NCBI GenBank assembly: GCA_900073065.1
Contig: FJOG01000010.1
Location: forward strand, 1,688,786-1,752,785
Origin: Phialocephala subalpina
Taxonomy: Eukaryota; Ascomycota; Leotiomycetes; Helotiales; Mollisiaceae
Reading direction: 5' to 3'
DNA length: 64,000 bases
The position numbers and the translations under genes are program-made. The notes beneath the pieces are model-generated. The model saw only the letters and a program-made list of their open reading frames with translations. It was not told where the DNA came from and made no database searches. Shown here piece after piece: positions 33,041 to 46,976 of the stretch. Position 1 is the stretch's first letter. Every line of letters starts with the position of its first letter.

Positions 33041-33523
33041 GTATTCCCGGCGCATTTTGTTGACTAAATGCGTTTTCTTGGTGCGGCTCGCCTAGGGACG
33101 GGGGCAGTGGCGGGCCCGTGCCCCCGAACGCATTTATTAAACACGTCTAGTAAATGCGCTCGCGGGTTTCGAGTTGCTATACGCAATTCTTATTAATTGA
33201 TCGATCTCCCGATGTCTACCGACTCAATTGAGCTGCTACTATTACTACTCGAAGCTTTGAGGCCATAGCTCACGTTGAATTCGGAGTTCTACGTAATTAT
33301 TTATTATGCGATCGATTACCGGTAAATTCTACCTCTTATGTGAGGGCGCTGTTTGAGTCAAATACTAGAATCGCGGGGTGCGGATTGGTCCGTGAGCCGA
33401 TGACTTAGTAGTATTCGGTTTAAATACTATTCGAGTTAAATACCACTTTCCTTATACCCTTTTTACTTCCCCCAAAACGCTTACGATAAGCTTTTTCTCT
33501 TATAATTCGGTTTACCCGAGTAA

Positions 33524-34023
33524 TCGTGTATTATACTTATCATTTTTATATTATTCTAAGTTATTAAAGCCAAGAATATTACTTGTAGGCAGAATTATAT
33601 CGACTTTTAAACTAAGTACTATAAAAGGGCAATGGCTCTCCTAGAGGAAAACCACCCTAATTTGCATGATTGTAATAAACTCGTAGGCTTTGGCAAATAC
33701 TTGACTTCGCTCTTATAATTATTCGTTATACGTAGTAGGGCCAGCAAAATAGAGTGGCGGAAAGTTCTTATTGTCGTGTATTATACTTATCATTTTTATA
33801 TTATTCTAAGTTATTAAAGCCAAGAATATTACTTGTAGGCAGAATTATATCGACTTTTAAACTAAGTACTATAAAAGGGCAATGGCTCTCCTAGAGGAAA
33901 ACCACCCTAATTTGCATGATTGTAATAAACTCGTAGGCTTTGGCAAATACTTGACTTCGCTCTTATAATTATTCGTTATACGTAGTAGGGCCAGCAAAAT
34001 AGAGTGGCGGAAAGTTCTTATTG
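33524..34023. repeat. Perfect 250-bp tandem duplication
   Basis: 33524-33773 and 33774-34023 appear identical base for base. The unit has a readable frame on the plus strand (…YKRAMALLEENHPNL…, GFGKYLTSLL), interrupted by in-frame TAA stops that are shared by both copies. The duplication therefore happened after the mutations. A third, diverged copy of about 65 bp of the unit is at 53073-53138. Confidence 0.9.
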
Positions 34024-34475
34024 TAATTTTTACTCGAAAAAAGCGAAAATTAAACGAAAATCGACGAAAATCGAAAAAATACTAAGTTTTATATATTTCA
34101 AATTTCTTTTAAAAATAGAACTATTTGCATAAAATGAATTTTATATTAATTTAAAATATAGGAATAATATTTCAAATTAAAAGATTTTAACATTTATAAG
34201 AAAAGTATTAAATTATATAAAGTTAATAATTATTAAAAATATTAAAAGAAAATTAAACTTTTCGATTTTTTAATTTAATATTATATTTTAGTATTTAAAG
34301 TTTAAAACTAATTTAAATCGAAAAAGAATTAATTAAACTTAATTTTAATATAAATTACATTTTAATTAGTTAAATAATTATTGAATTATAAGGATTTTTC
34401 GTAACGAAGACCCCTATATATAATTAGCGAACAATCCAGGGAACCGATTATACAAACCTCCGAAATTACTACTAC

Positions 34476-34508
34476 AAATAAGGATTTTTGAAGCAGAATA
34501 AATCGCCC
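34476..34508. repeat. 33-bp segment shared with 53139-53171
   Basis: An exact 33-nt match occurs at 53139-53171. Here it lies in a candidate minus-strand LTR: a purine-run/PPT-like AGGGGGATAATT (minus strand) directly precedes ATAGCGGGGCGATTT, and a GTAACGAAG end lies at 34401. At 53139 it is fused directly to the diverged copy of the 250-bp unit. It is probably the terminus of a repeat family; which one is not settled. Confidence 0.45.
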
Positions 34509-37500
34509 CGCTATAATTATCCCCCTATATATTAAACTCGTCCCGAGTCTCAAAAAAAGAAAAAAGAAGCTAATTATATATAAATATATCGCAATAAATA
34601 CTAAAATTATTTATTAATTCCTCGATTATATTTTTTAAATTATAAACTTATAATTTAAACGAGTTATTATCCTCAAGGATTTCGGTGGCCTCGCGCAATG
34701 TTTATTTAAACGTAGTCTCGTTTAAAATCTCTTTGCCCTTTCTTTTAGGGTCTAATAAGGAGGGAAAAAGAGGCAAGTAGATCTCGGACTCGTTTTTATC
34801 GTTAGAGATAACTAAATACTCTCGATCGTTTTTTATAGGCATCTTTAATTTCTCGCTTATATATTTATAGAAAGACTTATTACTAGGGAATATTTCTTTC
34901 TTTTTTATCTCAAGATATTAAAGGGTTTACTTGATTTGCTTAATAGTTTACTCACGCCATTAAATAAGCAAATATCGGTCCGTAGAAATATTACTATAAT
35001 TTAGCCATTAAAATATCTCGAATCGGATAATAGAGTGATTTAAGGGCTTAATGCAACGAATTATATCGAAGATTGCGCTAATTCCCTTAAATTAAATACT
35101 ACTAAGGAATGACTTATTATTGGTCGTAAATTAAAAGAAATTACGTCGAGAGGGGATTCGAAGCGTATTATAAACTTCCTTGAGATTAGCGTACGTCGTA
35201 TTTCTATAAATTTTACTATTTGCACTAATAAGGACCAAATTAATTAGAAGAGACACTCGAAAGCTTAAATTAGCGGGAGAAGCGTTATAAAAGCGACGCA
35301 CGAATATATTAAATCAATAGATATATAATTCGAAATCTTAAGGTCGAATTTCCGCAGATTTCGTTTATACGTCCTCTTTGAGTATAATAGCCTTATTTTT
35401 CGCTTTTTGCCCGGATATTTAATAATAAATAAGTTTTTGCTAGTATTTTAATTTTTAGCGATTGAGTTTTTTAATATCGTCGGCTCGCTAATAATCGATT
35501 TGTATTAAATGGAAAAATATAACTTTAATATATAATAACTCGGCGTTTATTTTTTCGTAGATAATATAATTTAATTTCTCGTTTAAAGAGAGTTTTATTA
35601 AACGAGGGTAAGCGATAAAGTAAAGAGGATAATCTTTAGAGAAACGGTGAAAAGCTAATTATAATTTAGGGTTTACTTATAAAAGTTAAAAAATAAAAGG
35701 GAAATATATATTGCGCAAGAAACAACTATAATTAAAAGGGTTTTAACGAGCGTAAAACTTTAGTATTTCGATTTCTTTAAAGAGACTAAGTAAAATACTT
35801 TTTTCTTTAGTTTATTTGAAGAAGTTTTATATAACGTATATAATTATAGTATTTAAATTGGTAGTAAATTAAATCGAGGAAACTCGAGTAAAAATAATAA
35901 AAGCTTTAAAGGATTAAAATTAGTTTTTCGTTAATACTTTCTATTTATACTATAAAATAGCGTTAGTTTCTTAGAATTAAAAGCGAGAATCGGGATAAAT
36001 TTAAATAAATCGGAAACTTGTTCTTTTAGTATATAACTCGTAAACTTTGGCCAATTTCTTTATTATACTTTTAATTTGGCTTTAATTTTTCTTCGGAATT
36101 ATATTGAGATCTTTAAAGAGGGTTTAATAATGGGTATAATAAAATTATTTGCTTTACGTATATTAAAAGGCATTATAAATATTAATTAAAACTTTAATTT
36201 AATTGCGGAAGTTTAAACTATCGAAAAACGCCGCATTTAATTTTTAGGACTCAATTATATTGTATGTATATTCGCTTAAAGCACGCACTTTACTAGTTAA
36301 GGATTTGATTGCAAAGCGGGAAGGAGTTGTATTATAATTAAAAGAAGGGGTATAAATTACTTTAAACTTCTTTTGTACGGAATTAATTATTCTTTTGTAA
36401 TTCTTATTATTAGTAGTAACTCTTTTAATAGGTTTAACGGGCGTCGATAGAACCGAGATAATCGCAAAAAAAGTTAAATTAGAAAGGTCGAGAGTAATTA
36501 GAACGAGAGTTTAATTAAGTATTAAATTAGAAAATTTAATTTTAGGATTATTAACGAGGGATATATTATTCGCGTTTATAAGAGGGTTTAAATCTTTATT
36601 GATATCGTTCGAATAAATAATAAGGTTCGCGATTGGGATATTTCCGCTAACGATTACTATAATTCCTTAGCTTTTAAATTTATCGGCGAAAGCAAAGAAA
36701 AGTTTTCCTATATAATTCCCGCTTATTAAGATTCTATTTTTATAGAAGGTGAACTTGAGTTCCGCTAAAGTCGTTTTCTTTAGGATATTTACTTTTAATT
36801 CTTTATTCGCTACCTTTATATATTCTAAAGCTTTTTTGCAATCGGTAGATCGAAAGGGTAATCGCGTGTAAAGGGATTAAAAAGCCTTATTTCGGTTAAT
36901 AATTATCATATTAAGGACTCTAATAACTATTTAAAGCGTAAATAGCTTTATGCGGAACATTTAATTAAAGTGTTAATACGCGTGCTTACTATTAAATCTT
37001 GCCAAAAGTCCCTCTATAAATTAGTGGAATAATTAAGTTCGTATTAAAAGTCTAAAATCGTAACGCGCGAAGTCTTTATCAAAGGTTTTAAATAAGTTTT
37101 CGCGAACTTATTAAACTCTCGCGCGCGCTTTTTTAACTTTGTCCATTTCTATAAAAAAGCTTTTATTTATTTCCTTGTATTTTTCTAGAATTTCCCTAGA
37201 AAATCCCGTAGTTATATCGTTTCTAATTCTATTATACCAACTAATTATCACCTCGTTAATATTTTCCTTAGTATTTATGAGTATTTCGTTGATTTCGCTA
37301 ATAGTAATTGCTTTTTCCAAGGGCGCTATATCTTTAATATTCTCCCATTTAACGCGAATTTCCTTTATTATCTCGTTTATAATTTTCGTATTTTTTTAAC
37401 GCGTTCGAAGTATAAAATTTATACTTTTAAAATTCTACGTAATATCTTTTTGAGATATAATAAAAAGATTCCGCCGAGGATTCCAATAAAAGGCAATAAT

Positions 37501-38689
37501 AACCGTAGAATATATACGTAAATAATCGCGTATTAAATGACTTAAATTTGAAGAGAGAAAGTCGCGAGAATTTAAAGGAAAAAGTTTTGATTATAAGAGG
37601 GGTAATCGTAAGCTCTTATGCTCGTAGGAAAGTTACACTAGAAAAGGCAAATAAATATTCGTGAGTTATAAGTAATAAAGAGTTACAAGGATTTTGTTTG
37701 CTTTTGCGATAGGATTTTAGAGGCGTATTATACGTACCCAAAACTTTAATGTACTAATTTTAAACAAGAAATTTTAAAGTATAAATAAAGAACTTTTATA
37801 TCGTTTTATATGAATTATATTAAGTGGGTTTTAAAGGGAAAGTAATAAATCTAATAAATATACTTATATTATAGTTATAAAAAAGGGGTACGAGAGTTTT
37901 TAAAGGTAATAAACGTAAAGTACTTAAATTAGTAAAGTATATTTAATTAGCGAGATTATTTTCTTTAGAGATTATATGAATTAGAGAGTTAAAATAAAGT
38001 CGAATTAAAAAAGAAAGTAATAATATAAGAAAGTTATAACTTTAAATTAATGCGGAGTAGAAACGTTATAAATAAAGTGGAAAAAAGGAGTAAATAAAAT
38101 GAAGTAAATAAAGTAAATCCTTTAAAGTATCGTAGTAAATATTCTTTTAATTAGGCATTTAATACTTTTATAATGTGGCCAAATATAATCGAATATAACT
38201 TTAATATATTTTAAATGCAATTAAATATATTTTAATATATTTAAATATATAAAGTGTTAAAAATTTTTTATTAAAAGGAGAAAAGGTAGCGGCGGAAATT
38301 ATAGTGGCGGAGGGGGCGGAGTAAATGGAGAATTAAATGAGGACTAAATAAGGACCAAAGGATTAAAAGGATTAAAAAGATTAAAAAGATTAAGTATTTA
38401 GAGATTTAAATACACTTTATAACTATTTTAATATTAATATGTAACTTATAACGATAAAAGATAATTATATAGCTAATATTATTAGTATCGAAATTATTAG
38501 TAATCTTTTGTCCCCTTATATATTAAAGCCGTTCTAGCGACAAAAAGAAAAAGCGTAAATCTTTAAAGCGTATATAAAGAGGGTTAAAATAAGTAGAGAA
38601 ACTTTGAGTATAATTAGTGGAAAAGTAAGGCCATAGTAATTAAAAGGATAAAGAAAGCTATTTCTTAATTAGGAAATTAGTATTACTTT

Positions 38690-38912
38690 AAAACTTAATA
38701 AATCTTCTTTATTTTCTTAATCGTTAAAGAAACGCACGTATTTCTCTTTTTCGGATTTATTAAGTTTAAAAATACAAACGATAATTCTTATTCTCTTTTT
38801 AAAATTTAATAAATCTTTTTTATTCTTTTAATCGTTAAAGAAACGCACGTATTTCTCTTTTTTCGGATTTATTAAGTTTAAAAATACAAACGATAATTCT
38901 TATTCTCTTTTT
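38690..38912. repeat. 111-bp tandem duplication, slightly diverged
   Basis: Copies at 38690-38800 and 38801-38912 differ by a few substitutions (CTTAAT/TTTAAT, TTCTTT/TTTTTT) and one T insertion. Both contain AAACGCACGTATTTCTC and GGATTTATTAAG. Confidence 0.85.
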
Positions 38913-39045
38913 AATTTTTTTATATGTTTTCTTTATCTTACTATTTTTTTAACGGCTTCCTTTTTTATATTTGCATCTTTATTATCGTCGAAAGCAATAA
39001 GCTTAATAGCTTCTTTGTTTTTATTATTATTTAAAGGGTTTTAAT

Positions 39046-39275
39046 ATTTATTTCTTTTAATAAACTTCTTTAAGCGATTACTTGCGTATAATTTTCGAAT
39101 CGGAATTTTATTTACTTCTTTAAGCAAATAACTCCCTTTTAATTAATTTGTTTAACGAACTTTTATTTCTTTTAATAAACTTCTTTAAGCGATTACTTGC
39201 GTATAATTTTCGAATCGGAATTTTATTTACTTCTTTAAGCAAATAACTCCCTTTTAATTAATTTGTTTAACGAAC
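39046..39275. repeat. 115-bp tandem duplication
   Basis: Copies at 39046-39160 and 39161-39275 match almost perfectly, including GCGATTACTTGCG and CGAATCGG. It lies just 130 bp from the 111-bp duplication, in the zone downstream of the integrase relic of the first Gypsy element. Confidence 0.88.
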
Positions 39276-39299
39276 TCGATATAAATTAAACCATTAATA

Positions 39300-42200
39300 T
39301 AATAGTTTAATATTCTTTAATTTATTTTAATTAATGAATTTAACGTTATATATTAATACGAAATCCTTTTTACGAATTAATTCTTTTTGTATTTGATAAT
39401 AAACGTCAAAATATTCTTAGTTTCTCTTTCGATTGTACTTTTTCCTTAATCTCGATTCCTTTATATCCTCGTTACGCATTTTAATTTGCCTTATTCGTAT
39501 TTCGAGGAACTTTACTCGATTATACACTTTATTTTATCCGAGAGTTCTCTAAGTAGGAAATCGAGTCTCGATTAATAAGATTGCTTTTTTGCTATAAACT
39601 ATATAAAAGGGAGTATAGCTAATTAGTGCATAAATAATAATGCGATTAGCGAAGAGAATTATCGATAAATATTCTAATTAACTTTTTTACCTCCTTTCGT
39701 TAAAGTAATTAAAGTAAAAATAATAAGCTAATAACTTCGCTCGATTATTCCGTTTACTTTCGAGTTATATACCGAAATAGTAATCCGTTTAATACTAAGT
39801 CTATTTAACTCCTTAATAATTTATCCCTTGAATTTTAGCCTTTTATTTAACTTTATATAGCTAAAGATCCCGTGTTTATAAATAATATCGTTATAAATAA
39901 ACTTAATAATCTTCTTAAAAGTCAAATTCTTTATCGGTTTAACTTTAATCCATCCAAAAAACTTATTTCTTATTACGATTAAATTATTATATCCTTTATA
40001 TTATAAGAGTTTAATTACGTTTATCCCAATCGAACGAAAGTATAGAATAACTTTCTAAAGATAAAGAGTTTCTTTTTGCCTTTACTTACTCTTATACTAA
40101 TAATCGCTATAATTTACTACGAAGTCTCGAATATCCTCGTAATAACCTTCCTAATAATACTTATTAACTACTTAATAATAAGTACTTTCTCGCTTAATAT
40201 ACCCAAATTTATTATATAACTTAATCAAAACAATATATTATTACCTTAGATTATCTAAAATAAATCAAAGGGAATAAAATTTAATTGTATTTCTTTATAA
40301 TATTTTGTTTTAAACGCTATAATTAACGGACTCCCGAATTAGTTTGCGAAACTCCGTTCTCGAGAATTATCCTAGCCGCTTTAAAGTTATCAAATACTAA
40401 GTAATATCTTAAGAATAGTTTAAGTAATTATCGTCGAGCGAGAGAATAATATTATCGGTATAATCGTCGTCCACGGGTTTAGCGGTCACGTGGTTAGTGC
40501 TTAACTCCGGAGGGTCGTTAACTCCGCGGATAGGGGAAATCCCCTATTTTCGACCTGGAAATTCAAGCAGCAAAATAAGTCGCACGTAACCCCCAATAAT
40601 AATAATAAATCTTAAAATAAATACTCGAATAATTTTGAGTTTCTTTATCGAGATTCGAATTATTTTAATATAATTAAATTCTAATGTAATAAAGTTATTA
40701 ATATCCTTTTTATCCTCGGTATTATTATCGTCTTATAAAAGTCTTTTAAAGAGTCCATTTGCCGTAGTATAAGTAATGCCCTTAATATACTTTACTTTGA
40801 AATTAAAGAAGCGTATTTAAATTAATTAATAAGTAATTAAAATTCTCGGAAAATCCGTCGTAACGCGATTTAATTATGTAATTAGAGTATTAATATCCGT
40901 CTCGAGAATAAAATGCACTTTATATAACTAATACCGTATTTTGTGAAAATACTTTATAATTCCTCGATATTCCCTTTTAATCGCATTATATTTTCGTTTT
41001 ACAAAGTTTTAAAGTCCGGATTTATATCGAGTAACTCGCTTTCGTTTTTTATTGTCGTATTATCCAAAAGTGCCTCTTTATCTTTGAAAATTAGTATTTA
41101 CGCTAAAAATAATTTTTCCCTATTTATTAGTAGAATTATAATAGATCTTATAGAGAATCAATACCGTTATTAATTAATTTTTTAAGTATTATATAATTAT
41201 TTTCTCTTTTTCTCTCCATTTAAATAGTACGCCTTTCCTAGTTAGCGCGTATAGCGGTTTAATAATTACCGCGAAATCCTTAATTTAAATTTTATAATAA
41301 ACGCAAATACTAATAAAAGTTTTTATATTTGACGTATTATTATATTATTTCTATTTTAATATCTTGGCGATTTTAGTAATTTTAAGAAATCGCCCTTTAA
41401 AGTTACAAATAAATCTAATTATAATTATTCTATTTTAGTAGAATTAGAATTTAGTACCGATATATATTTACGCTTTTTTAATTTGATTTAGCGTTATATT
41501 TAAGTTTTGAATATACTTATAAACGTAACGACGGATTTTTAGAAGAGCCAATTTATTATCGTAGTTTATATAGGGTCCCTTTACTCTAATATTATCGACG
41601 AATAATATAGCGACTTTAAGGAAATAGTCTTTTAAGATAATTATAATAATTCGAACGAATTGGACTATAGAATTAGTAATACCTATAAAAAGTATTATTA
41701 TTCGAAGAAGCCTAAGAGAAGTTATAAAGGCTATTATATTTTGACTTCGAACGTTTAAAGTTATTTGATCGTATCCAGAGAAAAAGTTAATTAAAGAAAC
41801 TATAAAGTATCTAATAAACTCCTCGGAAAATTCATTTATAGAAAGAAGTAAATTAACGTTTCGAAAAGTAATTAAATTTATTTTTAAAGTCGCGTTAATT
41901 AGTTTATATATACTAATAGTCTTCTTTATAACCAAGAACTAAAGGTTCCGATATAGACTTTTATACTTCTTAAGTACTCTATAATCAAAGCGTTCTTAAA
42001 GTATCTTTGCCATTATTAGAAATAAAATCTAAAGATAATAAAAACTCTTTTCTTATTATATAGTATATAAGATTATTTTAATACGTACTAATGGGCTAAT
42101 ATCCTTATAAATCTTATTAGTTTCCGTTTAATCGAAGGCTATAACTCCCTTATAATTAAATATTATCTCGTCAAATAAAGCTCTTTTGTTTTCTTATAAT

Positions 42201-45200
42201 TAATCTTTAATAAATAATAATATTAATCGTTCCGAGGTAAGTTTAGAACCTCGGGAAATAGAAGCAAATTGTAGTAGCAAATAGTCTTTATATTTTCCGG
42301 TTTACTTTTAAAGGGTTTTTTTAGTTTTCGCTCGTTTATATTAATCTTTTTATCTTCTCGAAATATTATTGATTTTATCCGTTAAATTAATTAGTCGAAC
42401 TTTCTTGGATTTCGGTTTATAGGCTATATTAGTATTTATATCAATAAAAAAGAATTTCGATTTCGGATCGTTTAAAGCTAGCGCTATCTTTTCTATTTAA
42501 ATATTTCTATTACTTTTATATTTAAGTATTTTTCGCTTGCGTTATTAATTAATAGAATAAAAGTATTTCTAATCCGCTTCGGCATTTAAACTTTTACTTA
42601 AGATATTTATATTTAGGAAAAATATTATTATCGCTTTTAAGAATTTTATTATTTCCTTATTAAAAATATTTTCTATTAGAATCTTTTTAGTTTTTTCTCG
42701 TCGAAATCAAGGAATATCCTATAAAAAGTATAAAGAAAAGTTTTAATTTTTTTTCCACTAAAATCCTTATTCGTATTAATGGCGTTAATCTCGTTTATTT
42801 TCAGTTTAAATATAATTACGGATTTATTTATCAAGGAATTTAAACTTTTTATTAAAAAAGTATAAATAAAAGGAAATTCGTTAAAGGTTAAAAATTTATC
42901 GGAAGCTTTAGTACCGCGCTATCCTCTAATAATACTAGTATTTAATTTTCCAAGTTTTCTTCTTCGTTAAATATTTCTTTAACTCGAGGGTTTATATTAA
43001 CGTAACGGGTTTACTTGGCTTTCCCTACGGATTGCTTTAATAAAGGGATAATTATAATTATATAAATAAAACTTAAGTGCTTAAAGTCTCGAAAGATTTT
43101 ATCTTATGAATTATTATCTTTGTATTTAATTTGCATTTTTATCGCAATTACAAATAATTATTTAAAAAAGATTTTTTTCGCGTTATTTATTAAAAAGAAA
43201 AGGATATCGTAATTAATACTATGTTTAATTTTTATCCTTATAAAAGTTACGCTAGTAAATCTAAAGTTTTTTCTGGTAACTATAAATAATTGGAAATCCT
43301 TAACGTTTGTAATAGTATAATCGTAGTTTCGAGCTATAAAAGTTAAAGCGATATAATATTCCGCCTTTGTATTTAAGACCTTAACTTTTATATTATTATC
43401 TCGTAGTCCGGAAATCACGAAATATAATTTAAAAGCGATAATAATATGCTTCTTTCTAATTAGAGAAATAAAATCCGTATTAATAAAGTTAGCCTCGATA
43501 ATAATAAGAGTACCAAGAATAAAAACAAGTTTATTTATTGCGGCGTTTAAGCGTTATAAATCGTCCTGAACTTAAGAGAGTTAAAATATAAATCTAATAA
43601 TTCTTATTATTTCCTTTACTAATATAATTCCCGTACTTATAAAGGATATATAATAAGCGTTATCTTTTTGCTATTAATTAAGAAGTATCGCAATTAGATT
43701 CGGAGTTTTAAAGGCGTTTATAATTATTTTTATTTTTTTTTGAATTCTAGGGAGTAATACCATACTTTTGCGCGGAAGTTTAATCGGCGAGGCTTTATTC
43801 TCGCTATTACTCCTAATAGCTAATTATTGCCTTATAGTCTCGTCCTCAAATAAATTGATATTTATATTCTCTAAGTCTTCTTCTTAGGCCTCTAGAGTTA
43901 ATTAGCGCTAAATTCTGGCTCTTAAAAGTTTTTCTTTTTATTTCGCGCGTTATCAGAAGATTTTTTTCGTTATTATACTTATTATTCTATTCTTTGCTTT
44001 ATTGCCCGCTTTTATAGTATTTACTATTAACGTTATAATAATTAAGAGCTCATAGTAATTATCTAGTAAACTAATAATATTACTATTAAAGAGTAAAATA
44101 TTAATATTATTTCTTTAAACGATATAAGGTAATTAATTCCGTTATTATAAGATCTCGGTAATATCGGGAGCAAAAGTATTATTTCTCACTATTAAAGCGG
44201 TATTAGCGCTAATTTGCGGATTAAGCTTAGCCTTTTCTTGTACCGTTAACTAAATAGAGTTTTATACGCGTTATACGTTTTTAGTACGTTTATTAAGATT
44301 ATAATCCCATGGTCCTTTAATTATTATTCTAATAATTTGATCGTATTAACGTCGGCCAAATTTCAACGCGAAAGGTTTCGAGGGTTCGTTCGGCGACTAT
44401 TTGCCCTAATATAATCGGCTTTTATTATCTCGGTAATAATAATCTCGATTTTATAAGTCGTTTATAAAGGGGTAACGATTTACGTAGAAATAATCGCAAA
44501 ATAAATTAATTTCTTTATTCTTATTACGTTTATAGTATCCGAAGTATATAAGTTCTTTAGGTTAAGCGTTATATATAATCGCCGCGTTAACTTCTATTAT
44601 ATTCCCTTGAACCGTGGGTTACACGTTTTGCGGAGGGTTGCTAAGTCTTGGACTATAAGAGTTTTCATGGTTATATTATCCGAAGTTATTATATTTACTA
44701 CGTCTACGATCGAAACCCCCTTCTCGTTTATAGCCACGAGAATAACCCTACTATTAAAGTCAACTTTGGTTCTGGTTTTGGTTTAAAGTAACTATAAATC
44801 TATTTATCTTTTGGGTTATTATAACGGTATTATTATTTATCGAGTCTTTAATACTCGAGAAAATAATAAAAACAAAAGAGAGTTTTTCTATAATTACGGT
44901 AAAGTCTTTTATATTGCCCTCGAGTTTAAAGGAAGATGACGATCGGGGTTTTTATGACCGTGAAATAGTAGGCTAAGGAGTAAATAACGCCTTTTTATAT
45001 TTCTTCGGAATAATATACTAAGTATCGTCGATAAATAGTTTAAATGGGATAAATAGAAAGAAGTAATCGCGTTAATTGGATATTATTCGCTAAACTATAG
45101 TATCTAAGTATTTTTCTTTAAACTTTATATATTTTGGGTTAATAGTTTCGATATAGCGTTTTTTCTTTTCTTTATACGTATAAGTATTAAAAGCTTTCCT

Positions 45201-46470
45201 CTTTATTTTCTCGTAGTTATAAATAGCGAAATCCTCCGAGTTATAATCGATTTCCTTGAGAATTTAATCTTTAATACTAAAAGAAAAACCTTTTATAAGT
45301 TTATTACTTCGCGACTTTAAATCTATTGCTCTTTTTTTGATTAAATCTCTAAATATTCGATCGAATATCTCTATGTAAATCTTAATTAATAAGTATTTAT
45401 TTAAAGTTTATATAATAATTCGGCGTAAGAATCCTAAGCTAATCTTAAGGTTTTTTTAGTCTTATTCCTTGAAATCCTCTTTAAGAGCAGTATAGAATTT
45501 CTTTTTATCGTAGGGTTTAATACGGTAATCTAATATAAAACGAATTTAATCGCGGTAAAAAAGAGAGATATATCGCGGCATTTAGTCTTTTTTCGTGGTG
45601 GTGGAAACTTTAAAGTCTTTATAAATATCGTTTTATTACTCTAAAAAGGCCGTGATATTTTCTCTATTAAAGTAGGGCGCTTAAAGGGTCTTAGGAAGGG
45701 GTAATTATATACTAGGAACGAGGATATACTACGTAATCGGGGCCGCAAGATATTCGTTTTTATCGTTATACGGGGGAATAGTATTTCGAAGTAAGTTTAT
45801 CTCGGAGGAGTTTTTTTCGCCGTCTAAAGAACCGCTTAAAGGAGTGTTAATTAATATCGTAATAGAAGAATAATCGCTTGATATTAAATTATATCGAGAG
45901 TAACTCGTAGAAACTAGTCTATAGGTCGATAATTATCTTAGTGATCCGAGAGAAATTCGTTTCTTTAAGTAAGTATTATCGAGTAAAAGTTTCTTGTAAG
46001 AATAATTCTTATTTATAGTATTTATAGTTAAAAGGAGGTTTTAAGTTCTAAATTTCACTCGAGGTTTAATCTTTTTAATTATCCGAGTAAAGCGCATTAT
46101 TGCCTTTTCTTTTCGTATAAAAGCTTTTATTTGAATTTATTTCGTGTTTTTTCGTGAGTATTAATATTCTTTAAGCCACTGCAAATTCAATATTAAAGTT
46201 ATTCCGAGTATTCTTTGTATTGCGATTCTTAAAAGGATTAAAATTAAGATATAAAATAACGTTGTAATTTTGCTTCTTAAAATATGAACTTCCTTTTATT
46301 TTTACGATAAGTCTATAATATTCGTATTTCGACTTTTAATAAAAATAATATTAACTTGGGAACTAATTTTTGTATTTGATCGTCGTAAATTAACTTTTTT
46401 CTTTCTTTTATTCGCTATTATACCGATTATATCGAATAATTTAACACGTAAATTCCAAGAACTAATACTT
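39300..46470 (-). mobile_element. Degenerate Ty3/Gypsy retrotransposon relic (lineage 1)
   Basis: On the minus strand a reverse transcriptase is legible at 41468-41935 (FSGYDQ, LRLLR, TNSIVQFVRI, then VDNIRVKGP, where DD has become DN). A protease-like region lies near 43158-43418. An integrase HHCC-type zinc region is legible through stops at about 39990-40200 (YYEDIRDFV, with Cys-to-Tyr changes at the zinc positions). The order protease-RT-integrase confirms Ty3/Gypsy and minus orientation. Gag probably lies toward 45-46 kb. LTRs are not securely found: a possible 3' LTR is at 34400-34515, but 4 kb of other DNA separates it from the integrase. Limits are approximate. Confidence 0.68.
41468..41935 (-). 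pseudogene. Reverse transcriptase fragment of Gypsy lineage 1
   Basis: 155 codons remain open, the longest surviving frame in the AT-rich block. It corresponds to the fingers/palm region: an N-terminal MVIKKT part, FSGYDQ, a hydrophobic LLRIIILF stretch where LLRMxxLPMG is expected, TNSIVQFVRI, and VDNIRVKGP, which stands in place of the catalytic DD-containing box. The replaced Asp shows it is dead. The rest of the polyprotein is broken by stops. Confidence 0.75.
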
Positions 46471-46478
46471 CTTTATAA

Positions 46479-46483
46479 TCTCG
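46479..46483. repeat. Target-site duplication TCTCG (left)
   Basis: Five bases identical to 52863-52867, directly abutting the two LTRs. The length is standard for Ty3/Gypsy integrase. Confidence 0.85.
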
Positions 46484-46830
46484 TGTAACGGTTGGCTCGA
46501 CCAGCTAATTGTAAGGTTGGTTATATGTGATAAGGACTAAGTAATTCCAATGAAAAGTAACGCTCAAACTTTATTACTAAGTATAGTATTAAAATACTGT
46601 ATTTGAGTTGAGTACGAAGCTTCTATCTAAGGAAACTTATCTACTTATATAGAACCTTCCTACTTATTGGAGTCCAGAACGGTAGAGTCCCCTTTGGTTC
46701 TAGGATTCCCCCGTTTAGGACTCCATTACGTGACCGCTAAGTCCCGTGCTTCCCATGACTTTAGGGTCTACTGTAAACGGCGTACCCGCTTATTGAGCCT
46801 ATAGTCCACTAAGTCATATAAATCGTAACA
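46484..46830 (-). repeat. 3' LTR (347 bp)
   Basis: Plus-strand ends TGTAACGG...CGTAACA. It is the same length as the other LTR. Differences between the two LTRs are overwhelmingly C/T and G/A, with each copy carrying some of the T or A states, so both were mutated independently after insertion. Confidence 0.9.
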
Positions 46831-46845
46831 TTATCCCCTTTCTAA
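46831..46845 (-). other. Polypurine tract of the LTR retrotransposon
   Basis: On the minus strand AGAAAGGGGATAA immediately precedes the 3' LTR, the position of the plus-strand primer in reverse transcription. It confirms minus orientation. Confidence 0.7.
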
Positions 46846-46976
46846 TTAGCGTAGTCCCGACGTTTAAATCAAAGTAAAAAAACGTTATTCTTAGGCCTTA
46901 TCTTTCTTCTTCTTCCTTTATTCTCATTATATCGCCTATTGCATATAAGAAAAAAAAAGAGAAATTAGCGCTTGCA

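Noticed and set aside
37111..37399. Paired ORFs on both strands in the AT-rich block
   Set aside because: Compositionally driven Ile/Lys/Asn or Ile/Phe/Ser sequences with no motif; expected by chance in degraded DNA.
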